Source: Ferrovibrio sp046297895 (GTDB taxonomy: Bacteria; Pseudomonadota; Alphaproteobacteria; Ferrovibrionales; Ferrovibrionaceae). Taken from it: DNA of 64,000 bases. Made by a program: the position numbers and the translations under genes. Positions 55,720 to 64,000 of the stretch are shown here, in pieces. Every line of letters begins with the position of its first letter. Position 1 is the stretch's first letter. The DNA lies in NCBI RefSeq assembly GCF_046297895.1, contig NZ_JBKBHC010000003.1, forward strand, positions 348,220 to 412,219, in the 5' to 3' direction. The notes below the pieces were generated by a model. The model was not told the origin of the DNA. It did no database searches and worked only from the letters and a program-made list of their open reading frames with translations.

Positions 55720-56292
55720 GTGAATATTGGTTATGCCCGTGTCTCCACTGACGAACAGAAACCGACCCTCCAAATCGACGCCCTGAAGGCGGCCGGGTGC
55801 GAACGCATCTTCGATGAAACCTCATCGGGTGCCAAATCTGATAAGCCGTGCCTCGAACACGCCCTCGACTTCATGCGGCCGGGCGACACGCTTGTTGTCT
55901 GGCAACTCGACCGTCTCGCCCGGTCCATGCGCCAGCTCATCGACACCGTGGAGCTTCTCCAGTCGAAGGGCATGGGCGTTCGCTCCCTGACCGAAGCAAT
56001 TGACACCACGACCCCCGGCGGCATGTTGGTGTTCCACATCTTCGGTGCCTTGGCCGAGTTCGAGCGCGCTATCATTCGGGAGCGCACAAGGGCCGGGCTT
56101 GAAGCCGCCCGCGCCCGAGGCCGCAAGGGCGGACGACCAAGGAAGTTGTCCAAAGCGGACATTCGCGTAGCCAAGACACTGCTGAGCGACCCGGAAATTA
56201 GCGTTGCGGAAGTGGCCGAGCGCCTTGGTGTATCCATCGCCACCTTATACCGATATTTGCCCGGCCGGCGGGAAAGTGTCTGGTCATCCTGA
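55720..56292 (+). CDS. Serine resolvase/invertase (Tn3-type)
   Basis: 190 aa from GTG 55720 (MNIGYARVSTDEQ). The catalytic serine is in YARVSTDEQ (Ser9). The WQLDRLARSM block and the C-terminal HTH (ISVAEVAERLGVSIATLYRYL) complete the resolvase fold. It could resolve multimers of the element or belong to a transposon whose transposase is missing. It is the last backbone gene before the stress island. Confidence 0.88.
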   Translation: MNIGYARVSTDEQKPTLQIDALKAAGCERIFDETSSGAKSDKPCLEHALDFMRPGDTLVVWQLDRLARSMRQLIDTVELLQSKGMGVRSLTEAIDTTTPGGMLVFHIFGALAEFERAIIRERTRAGLEAARARGRKGGRPRKLSKADIRVAKTLLSDPEISVAEVAERLGVSIATLYRYLPGRRESVWSS

Positions 56293-56583
56293 CATAAGTT
56301 GGCCGCTCGATAGACTTGTCCAGTCATTGGCGGCCAAACGACGTAGCGTGTCGCCGATAAACCGGATCACTTCGTCAACGCCGTTGCCCAACATTTGTCG
56401 ACCGAGGCTGAACTGGACCGAAGCCTCGGCTTCTTTATCCCTAAGGCCGATTGCGGTGAGCACATGGGATGGTTCCGGCATCCCGGTCGTAAAAGCCGAC
56501 CCCGTCGAAGCGGCGAGCTTCAGTTGAAGGTTGCTCAAGATATCGTGCGATAAGAAGCGGTCGAAACAAATGTTGGCATAGCT
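56284..56583 (-). pseudogene. Truncated cysteine desulfurase (IscS/DndA-like) remnant
   Basis: About 99 codons match only the C-terminal part of class-V aminotransferase-fold cysteine desulfurases: NICFDRFLSHDILS, then LAASTGSAFTTGMPEPSHVLTAIGL and SVQFSLGRQ. In active enzymes the TGSAC motif carries the catalytic Cys; here it reads TGSAF. The N-terminal PLP-binding two thirds are missing. The remnant overlaps the resolvase end by 9 bp and marks the recombination junction. Confidence 0.7.
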
Positions 56584-56754
56584 TGAATGGCGATCAGCCG
56601 GCGATGGTCTATTGACAGGAGGTGACCAGAGGCGCCGAACTGACCTCAAATGCTATGCTCCAATGGTAGAGGCGCGGCATCGAATGGCACTACTTCGCGC
56701 CCGGCAATCTCGTGTAGAATGGCTTCATGGAAATCATAAAGCTATTCCAATATT
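56584..56754. other. Short gene-free junction
   Basis: About 170 bases between the desulfurase remnant and the htpX-like gene, less GC-rich than its flanks. No gene is supported. Confidence 0.4.
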
Positions 56755-57699
56755 TCACCAATAGAAGCCCAAAGCGCGGAACTTGGGGGGTGTCGACGTA
56801 AAATCATACTTCGTCGCTAGAGGTGCAAAGATGGGTACAGCCTGACCGCGCGTTTGCGCGCGAAGTTGTCGAAGCCGGTTAATGCGTTTTTGTGTCGGGG
56901 GGTGCGTCCGCAAGAGAGACGGCTCGGGAATGCGCCGGCCGGGAAGAAAAATTTCTTCCCAGAACCTTCCGACACGGCGTTCGAGTTTGCTCAGCGCTCT
57001 CATGAGACCCTCCGGGTCGCCGGTCAGCTCCGCCGCCGCGCGATCTGCGTCATACTCGCGGGTGCGCGACAGGCCGAGCTGCACGAGCGCCATCAAGGTG
57101 GGCGCGAAGATGAGAAGCGCCACGATATGCCACGGAACATAGACCGCCCCCGCGAAAATAAGAGGTAGGTTGAGGAGCAGCAGGAATTGTCCAAGCCAAC
57201 TCGCGATGGAAACCAACCGTGACATCATATCTGCCAATCCCATGATCCACAGGTCGCGGTTCGCGATGTGGCCAACTTCGTGAGCCAGGACGCCGACGAG
57301 TTCGCGACCGTCGAGGAGTTGAAGCAGTCCATCGGTGACGCAGATTGTACTGTCTTCCGGACTGCCCATCGCGAAGGCGTTCGGCAACGGGCTCGATACG
57401 CGATAGAGCTTCGGCGCGCGCGGCAAATCGGCACGTCGCGCAAGTTCCGCTATTCCTGCGACAAGGCCGGGCGCATCACGTCCCGTTATGCGCTCCGCCT
57501 GATATGCGGACAGCAAGAAGTCTTGCGGCAGATTGGGGACAAAAATCAGACCCGCAACCATTCCGAAGGCAAGCAGCAGCCCGACCTCCGCGCCGACGAC
57601 CGCTGTCATGGACACCCAGGCGATCATCGCCATAAGGCCAAGCAAGAGCGCGGATTGGACGAGGTTGATAAATCGATGCCTCGTCGAGACAGCGGGCAT
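56755..57699 (-). CDS. HtpX-like M48 zinc metalloprotease
   Basis: 314 aa. The HExxH motif is HEVGH (His140-His144) and the third ligand Glu is in SRTREYDADRAAAE. Membrane helices at about residues 13-32, 35-52, 165-185 and 190-210. HtpX-like proteases degrade misfolded membrane proteins together with FtsH. It is the last gene of the leftward stress operon, 9 bp after the degP-like gene. Confidence 0.88.
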   Translation of the reverse strand: MPAVSTRHRFINLVQSALLLGLMAMIAWVSMTAVVGAEVGLLLAFGMVAGLIFVPNLPQDFLLSAYQAERITGRDAPGLVAGIAELARRADLPRAPKLYRVSSPLPNAFAMGSPEDSTICVTDGLLQLLDGRELVGVLAHEVGHIANRDLWIMGLADMMSRLVSIASWLGQFLLLLNLPLIFAGAVYVPWHIVALLIFAPTLMALVQLGLSRTREYDADRAAAELTGDPEGLMRALSKLERRVGRFWEEIFLPGRRIPEPSLLRTHPPTQKRINRLRQLRAQTRGQAVPIFAPLATKYDFTSTPPKFRALGFYW

Positions 57700-57708
57700 T
57701 TCCGGCTC

Positions 57709-58827
57709 CTATCGCGGTTCGCCAAGTGTGATCCTGAGGCTCTTGTGTTGATCGCCGCGCCGGAGGTGCAATTCAACCTGATCCCCGGGGCGATGCGCTT
57801 CGAGCGCCGCGATCAGGTCAGCCGCTTCATCAACTCTAGTCGCTCCAAGGCCGATTATCCGGTCGCCGGCTACAATGAACCCATCGCCGCTAATGCGGGC
57901 GGGGACCAGTCCCGCGCGGGCAGCGGGGCCGTCAGGATCGACTCCGAGGACCATGACGCCGGAGGTGCCCTTCTGCGCGAGCATTGAATCGACCCTAGGA
58001 TCGAATAAAACGCCGAGACGTGGCGGTGCATAGCTGCCGCGAGCGATGAGCTGTGGCACCACCCGATTGACCGTATCGACGGGCACCGCAAAGCCGATTC
58101 CCGCGCTGCCGCCGGATGGACTGAAAATCGCCGTGTTGACGCCGATCAGACGCCCCGCGCTGTCGATTAGAGGGCCACCGGAATTTCCGGGGTTAATTGC
58201 TGCGTCCGTCTGGATCAGGCCACGTATCGGGAGACTGCCTTCTCCCGGCAATTCGCGGCCGAGAGCCGAGACAATTCCGGTCGTCATCGTCCAGTCCAAG
58301 CCAAACGGATTGCCGATGGCGAACACGCTCTGACCGACACGCAACTCGTTGCTGGTGCCGATGGGGATTGGCGGTGGCCGGTCAGAACCTACGCCGATAT
58401 GCAGGACTGCCAGATCGTGCTCGGGGGCACGCCCCACCAGGCGCGCGGAGAAGGCACGGCCATCAGCCAGCCTGACGACTGCCCGGCTCGCGCCGGCGAT
58501 AACATGATTGTTCGTCACCACATGACCGAGTTCGTCCCAGACGAATCCTGAACCGTTCCCGCGCGGAACGTCATAGGCATTCCGGCTCCAGGGATCGACT
58601 ACACGCTCGGCCGTCGTGATGAAGACGACACTGTCTCGAGCGGCGTTGAATACCGTGATGGTGCTTTGTTCAAACGCCGCCAGGTCGCCGCGCGGAGCCA
58701 CGGCGCGCGGTTCGGCAAACCGACCGAGCACAACGCCCTGAATGATAGGAAAGCTCTGCCACACAATTATGATAAGGAGCGCGGCAGAGGTTGCTGAAAC
58801 AAGTCGAATGAAAAAGGTTCGGTTCAT
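57709..58827 (-). CDS. DegP/HtrA-like periplasmic serine protease
   Basis: 372 aa. An N-terminal membrane anchor (about residues 7-28) leads to a trypsin-like domain with triad His in VTNNHVI, Asp in EHDLAVLHI and Ser in NPGNSGGPL. One C-terminal PDZ domain (about residues 270-365) follows. It is shorter than DegP because a second PDZ domain is missing, closer to DegS or the tLST DegP-like protein. It acts on misfolded envelope proteins. Confidence 0.9.
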   Translation of the reverse strand: MNRTFFIRLVSATSAALLIIIVWQSFPIIQGVVLGRFAEPRAVAPRGDLAAFEQSTITVFNAARDSVVFITTAERVVDPWSRNAYDVPRGNGSGFVWDELGHVVTNNHVIAGASRAVVRLADGRAFSARLVGRAPEHDLAVLHIGVGSDRPPPIPIGTSNELRVGQSVFAIGNPFGLDWTMTTGIVSALGRELPGEGSLPIRGLIQTDAAINPGNSGGPLIDSAGRLIGVNTAIFSPSGGSAGIGFAVPVDTVNRVVPQLIARGSYAPPRLGVLFDPRVDSMLAQKGTSGVMVLGVDPDGPAARAGLVPARISGDGFIVAGDRIIGLGATRVDEAADLIAALEAHRPGDQVELHLRRGDQHKSLRITLGEPR

Positions 58828-59315
58828 TGACCGCCATCCGCATTTTCAGTAGGGGGCTGTTCGCGTCGGTCCTGATCGCGCACGAGCCAATGGACAACCC
58901 CGAGCGCAAGCGCCGCGCCCGCGAGTGCGGCAATCTTGGCCGGCTCCGTCTCGCCGAGGTCCAGGATGATGAATTTGCGCGCAATGGCGAGGAGCGCGAT
59001 CAGCACGATCGTGCGGACCTGGAGGATGCCCAAGCTGCGTTCCGTTGCGACAAGAAGGGAGCGCTTGAACTCGAGCGCGATCACCACGGTGAAGATCATG
59101 CCGAACACCACCTGAAAGGTGGCGTAATCGAGAGTGTCGAATGCCCCCAGAACCAGGCGGTTCACGACTTCACGCATCAGCGCCCAGACTGACGCCACGA
59201 CAATCGCCGCAATGATGACGCTGAGGACGAAGATGACAATTTGCTCGAACTTCTCGTAGAGCGTCATCGCCGACCATTGTTCACGGGTCAGCCCGGATCG
59301 TTGCAAGTCCTTCAT
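58824..59315 (-). CDS. PsiE-like membrane protein
   Basis: 163 aa from ATG 59315. Four predicted transmembrane helices in a phosphate-starvation-inducible PsiE family layout (FEQIVIFVLSVIIAAIVVASVWAL, YATFQVVFGMIFTVVIALEF, TIVLIALLAIARKFIILDL, IAALAGAALALGVVHWLV). Members occur in the tLST stress islands; their mechanism is unknown. The stop overlaps the degP-like start by 4 bp. Confidence 0.82.
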   Translation of the reverse strand: MKDLQRSGLTREQWSAMTLYEKFEQIVIFVLSVIIAAIVVASVWALMREVVNRLVLGAFDTLDYATFQVVFGMIFTVVIALEFKRSLLVATERSLGILQVRTIVLIALLAIARKFIILDLGETEPAKIAALAGAALALGVVHWLVRDQDRREQPPTENADGGQ

Positions 59316-59430
59316 GATTGCTCCTCGAAAGCCGCCCCGGAGAGACAAGCTCCCCGGGGCTTCGCCAGACGGTGCGATATCGCACGGAGCGGAGGGGACG
59401 CCGCAAACCGGCGACGTCCGATTTGGCAAA

Positions 59431-59922
59431 TCAGCCGTTCTTGACCTCGATGCGCTTGACCTTCGCCTGCGCCTCGGGGGTCTGTGGCAGCTTGATCGTC
59501 AGAACCCCGTTCTTGAAGGATGCTTGCGCCTTTTCGCCATCCACACCGGGAGGGAGCGGAATTGTCCGGTAGATTGCGCCGTAGCTGCGCTCGGAGAGAT
59601 AGTACCCCTTCTTCTCCTCTTGGCGCTCGATCTTCTTCTCCCCCTTCACGGTCAGCATGTCGTCGCTGACCGTCACCTCGATGTCCTTCATCTCCATGCC
59701 CGGGAGCTCGATCGAGATTTCGATCGCATTGTCGGTCTCGACCACGTCGGATTTCGCCTCGCCGCTGCTCCAGGGCCAGTCGAGATGGCCGATGCGGTTC
59801 CAGAAGTTCTCGAACACATGGTTCATTTCGCGCTGGAGTGTCGCGATCGGGTTGTCTTCGCTGCTCTTGGCGTCTGGCGCGCCGTCCTTGCGCGCCCAGG
59901 GAATGAGGTCCTTGATCTGCAT
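59431..59922 (-). CDS. Small heat-shock protein Hsp20, copy 1
   Basis: 163 aa. Alpha-crystallin domain about residues 53-155 with VVETDNAIEISIELPGMEMKDIEVTVSDDMLTVKGEKK and the terminal GVLTIKLPQ. Binds unfolding proteins without ATP. Third of three Hsp20 genes in the operon, 20 bp after copy 2. Confidence 0.93.
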   Translation of the reverse strand: MQIKDLIPWARKDGAPDAKSSEDNPIATLQREMNHVFENFWNRIGHLDWPWSSGEAKSDVVETDNAIEISIELPGMEMKDIEVTVSDDMLTVKGEKKIERQEEKKGYYLSERSYGAIYRTIPLPPGVDGEKAQASFKNGVLTIKLPQTPEAQAKVKRIEVKNG

Positions 59923-59942
59923 GATATGATCTCCTTCGGTTT

Positions 59943-60341
59943 TCAGGCGCCCTTGACGGCGATCCTTTTCGGCTGCGCTTCAGGGGCTCGGGGGAGCGTC
60001 AGGGTGAGGACACCTGCACGCATCTCGGCTTCGATCCTGTCGGGGTCGAAGTCCTCGGAAAGCGTGAAGGCACGCTCGAAATCGCCCTCGCCATATTCGG
60101 CATAGGCAAGTTCGAGGTTTTCCGGCCGCACCGGGTCAACCTTGCCGCGGATCGTCAACACACGATTTTCGAGCGTGATTTCGACCGCATCGGCGGCGAC
60201 CCCAGGCATTTCAAGCATCATGGAGACACCCTGATCGGTCTCGACGATATCGGTCAGCGGGCGGTAGATGCGTCCGCCGCCGGTGGTCTCGGGCGAGTCG
60301 GTCGGCGTCTTTTCGGCGGCTTGCGTGATGTCGGTGCTCAT
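59943..60341 (-). CDS. Small heat-shock protein Hsp20, copy 2
   Basis: 132 aa. Alpha-crystallin core DIVETDQGVSMMLEMPGVAADAVEITLENRVLTIRGKV and the C-terminal GVLTLTLPRAPEA. A shorter variant than the other two. Fits the second sHsp of tLST loci. Confidence 0.9.
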   Translation of the reverse strand: MSTDITQAAEKTPTDSPETTGGGRIYRPLTDIVETDQGVSMMLEMPGVAADAVEITLENRVLTIRGKVDPVRPENLELAYAEYGEGDFERAFTLSEDFDPDRIEAEMRAGVLTLTLPRAPEAQPKRIAVKGA

Positions 60342-60355
60342 CGTTCCAGCTCCTC

Positions 60356-60781
60356 TCAGGCCGCTTTGATCTCGATTTTCTTCGGCCTCGTTTCCTCGGG
60401 CCGGGAGATGACGATCCGCAATACGCCGTTCGTCATCCTCGCCTCGACCTTGTCATCCGAGGCCGCGAACGGCAGGCGGATCGTACGGGAAAACCTGCCG
60501 TAACCGCGTTCGTTGCGGCGCCAGCGCGCACCTTCGGGAACCTCGGGCGCCTTGCGTTCGCCCGACAGCGTCAGGACGTTGTCCTTGACCGAAATTTCTA
60601 TGTCGCCCGGTTCGATGCCGGGAAGTTCAGCGGCGATGGCAACGGCCTCAGGGCCTTGCCAGACATTCACCGCCGGGAACGCCGCGCGGGATGGCGGCCA
60701 GAAACCGCGGTCGAGATCGCGCATCATGGAGCGCATCAGCGCAAAGGGATCGCTGCGGCGCAGATTTGTCGGGTAGAGCAT
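60356..60781 (-). CDS. Small heat-shock protein Hsp20, copy 3
   Basis: 141 aa. Alpha-crystallin core NVWQGPEAVAIAAELPGIEPGDIEISVKDNVLTLSGERK and the C-terminal GVLRIVISRPEE. First gene of the leftward stress operon, directly behind the RpoH-type promoter at 60878-60906. Confidence 0.92.
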   Translation of the reverse strand: MLYPTNLRRSDPFALMRSMMRDLDRGFWPPSRAAFPAVNVWQGPEAVAIAAELPGIEPGDIEISVKDNVLTLSGERKAPEVPEGARWRRNERGYGRFSRTIRLPFAASDDKVEARMTNGVLRIVISRPEETRPKKIEIKAA

Positions 60782-60877
60782 TGCTGGCCTCCTGTTGCTG
60801 ATCGATGCCCCCGAACCGTCGGCATGGAGGGGCCGGGCAACGGTGCCGGCTGGATGTGGGTTCGGAGACCGCCCATC

Positions 60878-60906
60878 AAGATAGGCGGTTCCATTTATTA
60901 TGCAAG
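60878..60906 (-). promoter_or_regulatory. RpoH (sigma-32) promoter of the stress operon
   Basis: Reading leftward: CTTG, a 17-nt spacer, then CCTATCTTG. This matches the alphaproteobacterial heat-shock consensus CTTG-N17-CYTATNT almost perfectly. It is about 95 bp before the first Hsp20 start. Confidence 0.75.
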
Positions 60907-60923
60907 CATATATGATGCACGCG

Positions 60924-60953
60924 TTGCACTTTGGGTGGACCGCAGTCTATCCT
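60924..60953 (+). promoter_or_regulatory. Candidate promoter of the marR-ftsH-clpK operon
   Basis: TTGCAC, an 18-nt spacer and TATCCT, about 30 bp before the marR start. It is close to the divergent RpoH promoter, so MarR binding here could control both directions. Confidence 0.45.
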
Positions 60954-60983
60954 GTTTCTCATGCAGACGGAGGAAAGATACCC

Positions 60984-61412
60984 TTGATCACTTCTGATCT
61001 TGCCCTGATCGGGACGACGATCCACCGGGTCGCGCAGCTCATCCAGCAGCGGATCGACAACGAGATCGGCGACAGCGGCCTGACCCGCCTGTCCTGGATC
61101 GCGGTGGCACACGTCGAGGATTCGCCCGGGCTGACCATCGGCGATCTGGCCGACCGGCTCGAGGTCGGCCCGGCCACGGCGGGCCAGCTCGTCGATCGCA
61201 TGGTGCGGGGCGGCTGGGTCGAGCGGTCGCCCTCGCCCGACGACCGACGGGCGCAGATCGTCACGGCAACTTCGAAGGCCAGGGCGATGCTGGAGGAACT
61301 CGCGCCGCGGCAATCGGCGCTCGAAGATGACATCCTGCAGGATCTGTCGGCGGACGAAAGGCGCGTCCTGCTGGCGCTCCTCGAACGGATCAGGGCGCGG
61401 CTCGCGCGCTAG
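60984..61412 (+). CDS. MarR-family transcriptional regulator
   Basis: 142 aa from TTG 60984, chosen because GGAGGAAAG sits about 7 nt upstream and the length fits MarR; an ATG at 60900 would lie inside the promoter region. The winged helix spans about residues 50-100 with GLTIGDLADRLEVGPATAGQLVDRMVRGGWVERSPSPDDRRAQIV. MarR regulators of this kind commonly sense stress ligands. It leads the operon with ftsH and clpK. Confidence 0.88.
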   Translation: MITSDLALIGTTIHRVAQLIQQRIDNEIGDSGLTRLSWIAVAHVEDSPGLTIGDLADRLEVGPATAGQLVDRMVRGGWVERSPSPDDRRAQIVTATSKARAMLEELAPRQSALEDDILQDLSADERRVLLALLERIRARLAR

Positions 61413-61429
61413 GGGGAGGGACGAACGGC

Positions 61430-63262
61430 ATGGAAAAGAAGACGGAATACAACATCTGGTACTGGGTGGTGGCTTTCACATCCGTGCTGTTCATCCAGAA
61501 CCTGATCGCAGGCTGGCAATCCGTCGCTCCAATCAGCTACAGTCAGTTCGAGAAGTATCTCGAAGATAGAAAAATCTCTTCTGTCGCGGTCGGGTCAGAC
61601 ACTATCACAGGCACTTTCGTCGAACCGGTCGACGGCAAGAAGCGGTTCGTGACGACCGTCGTGAATCCCGCAATTCTAGAGCGGATAGACCGGTCAGGTG
61701 TCGAGATTGCTGGGGTTCCGCAAAACACGCTGCTCGGCACGCTAATTTCCTGGGTGGCGCCAGCGCTCGTCTTCTTCGGAATCTGGATGCTGCTGTTCCG
61801 CAAATTCGCCGACAAGCAGGGTTTCGGCGGGTTCATGCAGGTCGGCCGCAGCAAGGCCAAAGTTTACATGGAAAAGGAAACCGGCGTCAGTTTCGCTGAC
61901 GTGGCCGGCGTGGACGAGGCCAAGGCCGAGTTGGAGGAGGTCGTGGAGTTCCTCAAGAACCCGGCCGAATACGGAAAGCTGGGCGCACATATCCCCAAAG
62001 GCATATTGCTCGTTGGGCCGCCGGGCACCGGCAAGACGCTTCTCGCGCGCGCGGTGGCGGGTGAGGCGGGCGTGACCTTCTTTTCGATCTCGGGATCAGA
62101 GTTCGTCGAGATGTTCGTGGGCGTCGGTGCCGCACGGGTGCGCGACCTGTTCGAGCAGGCCCGGAAATCCGCCCCGGCGATCATCTTCATCGACGAACTC
62201 GACGCTCTTGGGAGGGCGCGCTCCTCCGGCCAGATCGCCGGTGGCCATGATGAGCGTGAGCAGACGCTGAACCAGCTTCTGACCGAGCTCGACGGCTTCG
62301 ACCCTTCGGTGGGCATCGTGCTCCTGGCCGCCACCAACCGGCCCGAGATCCTCGACCCCGCGCTTCTCCGCGCGGGCCGCTTCGACCGGCAGGTGTTGGT
62401 GGATCGGCCCGACAAGAAGGGACGCGTGCAGATTCTTGGCGTTCACATGAAAAAGGTGAAGCTCGCCCCGGACGTCGATGCCGATAAGGTCGCAGCGCTT
62501 ACTCCCGGCTTTTCCGGAGCGGATCTTGCCAATCTCGTCAACGAGGCAGCATTGCTCGCCACGCGCCGCAAGGCAGATGCGGTGACGATGGACGACTTCA
62601 ACAATGCCGTGGAACGCATCATCGCCGGGTTGGAAAAGAAGAACCGCGTTCTGAACCCGCGCGAACGCGAGATCGTGGCGCATCACGAGATGGGGCACGC
62701 ACTGGTGGCGATGGCTCTGCCGGGGGTGGATCCGGTGCACAAAGTCTCGATCATCCCGCGCGGGATTGGCGCGCTCGGCTACACCATCCAGCGCCCGACC
62801 GAGGACCGCTTCCTGATGACGCGGGAGGAACTCGAGAACAAGATCGCCGTGCTGCTCGGCGGGCGCGCGGCCGAGAAGATCATCTACGACCACCTCTCGA
62901 CCGGGGCGGCGGACGATCTGGTCAAGGCCACCGATATCGCCCGCGCCATGGTCGCACGGTACGGGATGGACGAAGACCTCGGGCATGTCAGCTACGACAC
63001 CGATCGGCCCGGCTTTCTCGGCACCGGCGACCAGTCGTCCTGGCTCAACCGCCGCTACAGCGACGCCACTGCTGAGCGGATGGACGCGAAGGTGCGCGAC
63101 ATCGTGGATGGCGTGTTCAAGCGCACCCTCACCCTTCTTGAAAGCAATCGGGATCTTCTTGAGCAATCGGCGCAGGATCTCCTGCAACGAGAGACACTGG
63201 ACGAGCCCGATCTGGTGGCAATTGGGTCCAAGGTGAGAAGAACGGAAGCAGTTGCTGCGTGA
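61430..63262 (+). CDS. ftsH: ATP-dependent zinc metalloprotease FtsH
   Basis: 610 aa. Two transmembrane helices (about residues 8-28 and 104-125), AAA ATPase Walker A GPPGTGKT (about 198-205), Walker B FIDELDALG, and a protease domain with HHEMGHA (HExxH, about 417-422). It degrades misfolded membrane and cytoplasmic proteins. This is a second, element-borne FtsH in the tLST style; the chromosomal housekeeping copy is presumably elsewhere. Confidence 0.95.
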   Translation: MEKKTEYNIWYWVVAFTSVLFIQNLIAGWQSVAPISYSQFEKYLEDRKISSVAVGSDTITGTFVEPVDGKKRFVTTVVNPAILERIDRSGVEIAGVPQNTLLGTLISWVAPALVFFGIWMLLFRKFADKQGFGGFMQVGRSKAKVYMEKETGVSFADVAGVDEAKAELEEVVEFLKNPAEYGKLGAHIPKGILLVGPPGTGKTLLARAVAGEAGVTFFSISGSEFVEMFVGVGAARVRDLFEQARKSAPAIIFIDELDALGRARSSGQIAGGHDEREQTLNQLLTELDGFDPSVGIVLLAATNRPEILDPALLRAGRFDRQVLVDRPDKKGRVQILGVHMKKVKLAPDVDADKVAALTPGFSGADLANLVNEAALLATRRKADAVTMDDFNNAVERIIAGLEKKNRVLNPREREIVAHHEMGHALVAMALPGVDPVHKVSIIPRGIGALGYTIQRPTEDRFLMTREELENKIAVLLGGRAAEKIIYDHLSTGAADDLVKATDIARAMVARYGMDEDLGHVSYDTDRPGFLGTGDQSSWLNRRYSDATAERMDAKVRDIVDGVFKRTLTLLESNRDLLEQSAQDLLQRETLDEPDLVAIGSKVRRTEAVAA

Positions 63263-63326
63263 CACTGTCACTGGCGCAGATGATCGGCGGACAAGCCTGA
63301 CTGGATAAAGAAAACGGAGAAGAGAA

Positions 63327-64000
63327 ATGGCAAACGGAGCTTGCGATATTTGCGGTCGCCCGGCGACGGCGCGCGTGCGCGCCTCGGTGAACGGCAGAAT
63401 TCAGAACATGGAGCTTTGCGACCAGCATTACCGCGAGATGGTGCGCCGGTCGGGCCGCAGCGCGTCGCCGTTGGAAGCGCTGTTCGGACGGCATTCCCTT
63501 TTTGACGAATTCTTTGGCGATAGTGGTTTCGGCAGCCTCTTTGGTGACAGCCCGTTGCGGGGCGGCACGCTCGGCGCCATGGGTGACGGCGATGACGATG
63601 TCGTCGAGGCCACTTTCGGCGAGGGCGCGCCACGACGCGGATCGCGGCGCGGCGGCGGCGGGCGCAATATCGCCGATCGACTGAGCGAACAGGGCAACAA
63701 GCTGTTGCAAGATGCCGCACAGAAGGCAGGAGAATTCGGACGCAGCGAGGTCGATACCGAACATCTGCTTCTGGCACTGACCTCGTCCGACATCGTCAAG
63801 ACGATCCTGGAACAGTTCAAGGTCGATGTGGACGATCTGCGGCGCCAGATCGAGAAGGAAGCGAAGCGTGGAGAGGCCAAGACGGAGGGCGAAATCGGCG
63901 TCAGTCCTCGCCTGAAGGACGCGCTGAACCGGGCCTTCATCGCCTCGAACGAACTCGGCCATTCCTATGTCGGTCCCGAGCACCTGCTGATCGGCCTTGC
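63327..64000 (+). CDS. clpK: ClpK/ClpG-type disaggregase, truncated by the window end
   Basis: At least 224 aa, cut at the right edge. It starts at ATG 63327 with an N-terminal zinc-finger-like motif (CDICG and CDQHY), a Gly/Arg-rich linker (about residues 85-115) and then a Clp_N domain with RSEVDTEHLLLALTSSD and GHSYVGPEHLLIGLA. The extra N-terminal Cys region distinguishes ClpK/ClpG from ClpB. These stand-alone disaggregases give strong heat tolerance and are the hallmark of tLST islands. Confidence 0.88.
   Translation, partial: MANGACDICGRPATARVRASVNGRIQNMELCDQHYREMVRRSGRSASPLEALFGRHSLFDEFFGDSGFGSLFGDSPLRGGTLGAMGDGDDDVVEATFGEGAPRRGSRRGGGGRNIADRLSEQGNKLLQDAAQKAGEFGRSEVDTEHLLLALTSSDIVKTILEQFKVDVDDLRRQIEKEAKRGEAKTEGEIGVSPRLKDALNRAFIASNELGHSYVGPEHLLIGL

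Noticed and set aside
55720..56292. Resolvase considered as part of an intact Tn3-family transposon
   Set aside because: No transposase gene and no 38-bp terminal inverted repeats are visible around it.

Overview
The left 27 kb is ordinary alphaproteobacterial chromosome. It holds a gmhB-like/ftsX/ftsE cluster, a CpdR-like response regulator, a TIGR02302-type membrane protein, lysA, argH, 3-hydroxybutyryl-CoA dehydrogenase with etfA/etfB, clpB, and a complete rrn operon (16S, tRNA-Ile-GAT, tRNA-Ala-TGC, 23S, 5S) followed by tRNA-fMet. GC content, gene content and rRNA layout suggest the Rhodospirillales or a nearby order. I cannot place the genus without a database.

Immediately after tRNA-fMet (about 26.97 kb) the content changes to a mobile-element backbone that runs to about 56.3 kb. 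In order it holds: a DUF6035-type predicted nuclease; a RepA-like initiator followed by a DnaA-box-like site and three 17-bp iterons; a soluble VirD4/TraG-like ATPase with a 59-aa membrane protein; the antirestriction protein ArdC; three exported small proteins; a 194-aa tyrosine recombinase flanked by inversely oriented palindromic sites; a possible pPIWI-associated nuclease with a small HTH regulator; a lipoprotein plus a 576-aa secreted protein; DUF2958, a ParB-like protein, DUF736 and several small unknown genes; a candidate oriT with MobC and a relaxase; a TacA/TacT-like toxin-antitoxin pair; a membrane VirD4; a ribbon-helix-helix protein with ParA; a LuxR/LuxI quorum-sensing pair; and a serine resolvase. 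No mating-pore (Trb/VirB) genes are visible, so the element looks mobilizable or has its pore genes beyond the right edge.

From about 56.7 kb to the right edge there is a stress-tolerance island resembling the transmissible locus of stress tolerance (tLST/LHR). Three Hsp20 chaperones, a PsiE-like protein, a DegP-like protease and an HtpX-like protease run leftward. A MarR regulator, FtsH and a ClpK/ClpG-type disaggregase (cut by the window end) run rightward. The shared intergenic region carries a very good RpoH-type promoter. A cysteine desulfurase remnant lacking its catalytic Cys marks the junction with the mobile backbone.

The most interesting non-gene signals are: (1) four structured leaders with a covarying hairpin just before the start codon of ardC, DUF736 and two other small genes; (2) a possible invertible segment around the small tyrosine recombinase; (3) two matching lux-box-like sites, one before luxI and one before the membrane virD4, implying quorum-controlled transfer; and (4) an iteron origin inside what otherwise looks like a chromosomal integration at tRNA-fMet. 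Start codons were adjusted from the longest open frames where ribosome-binding sites or family length supported it.
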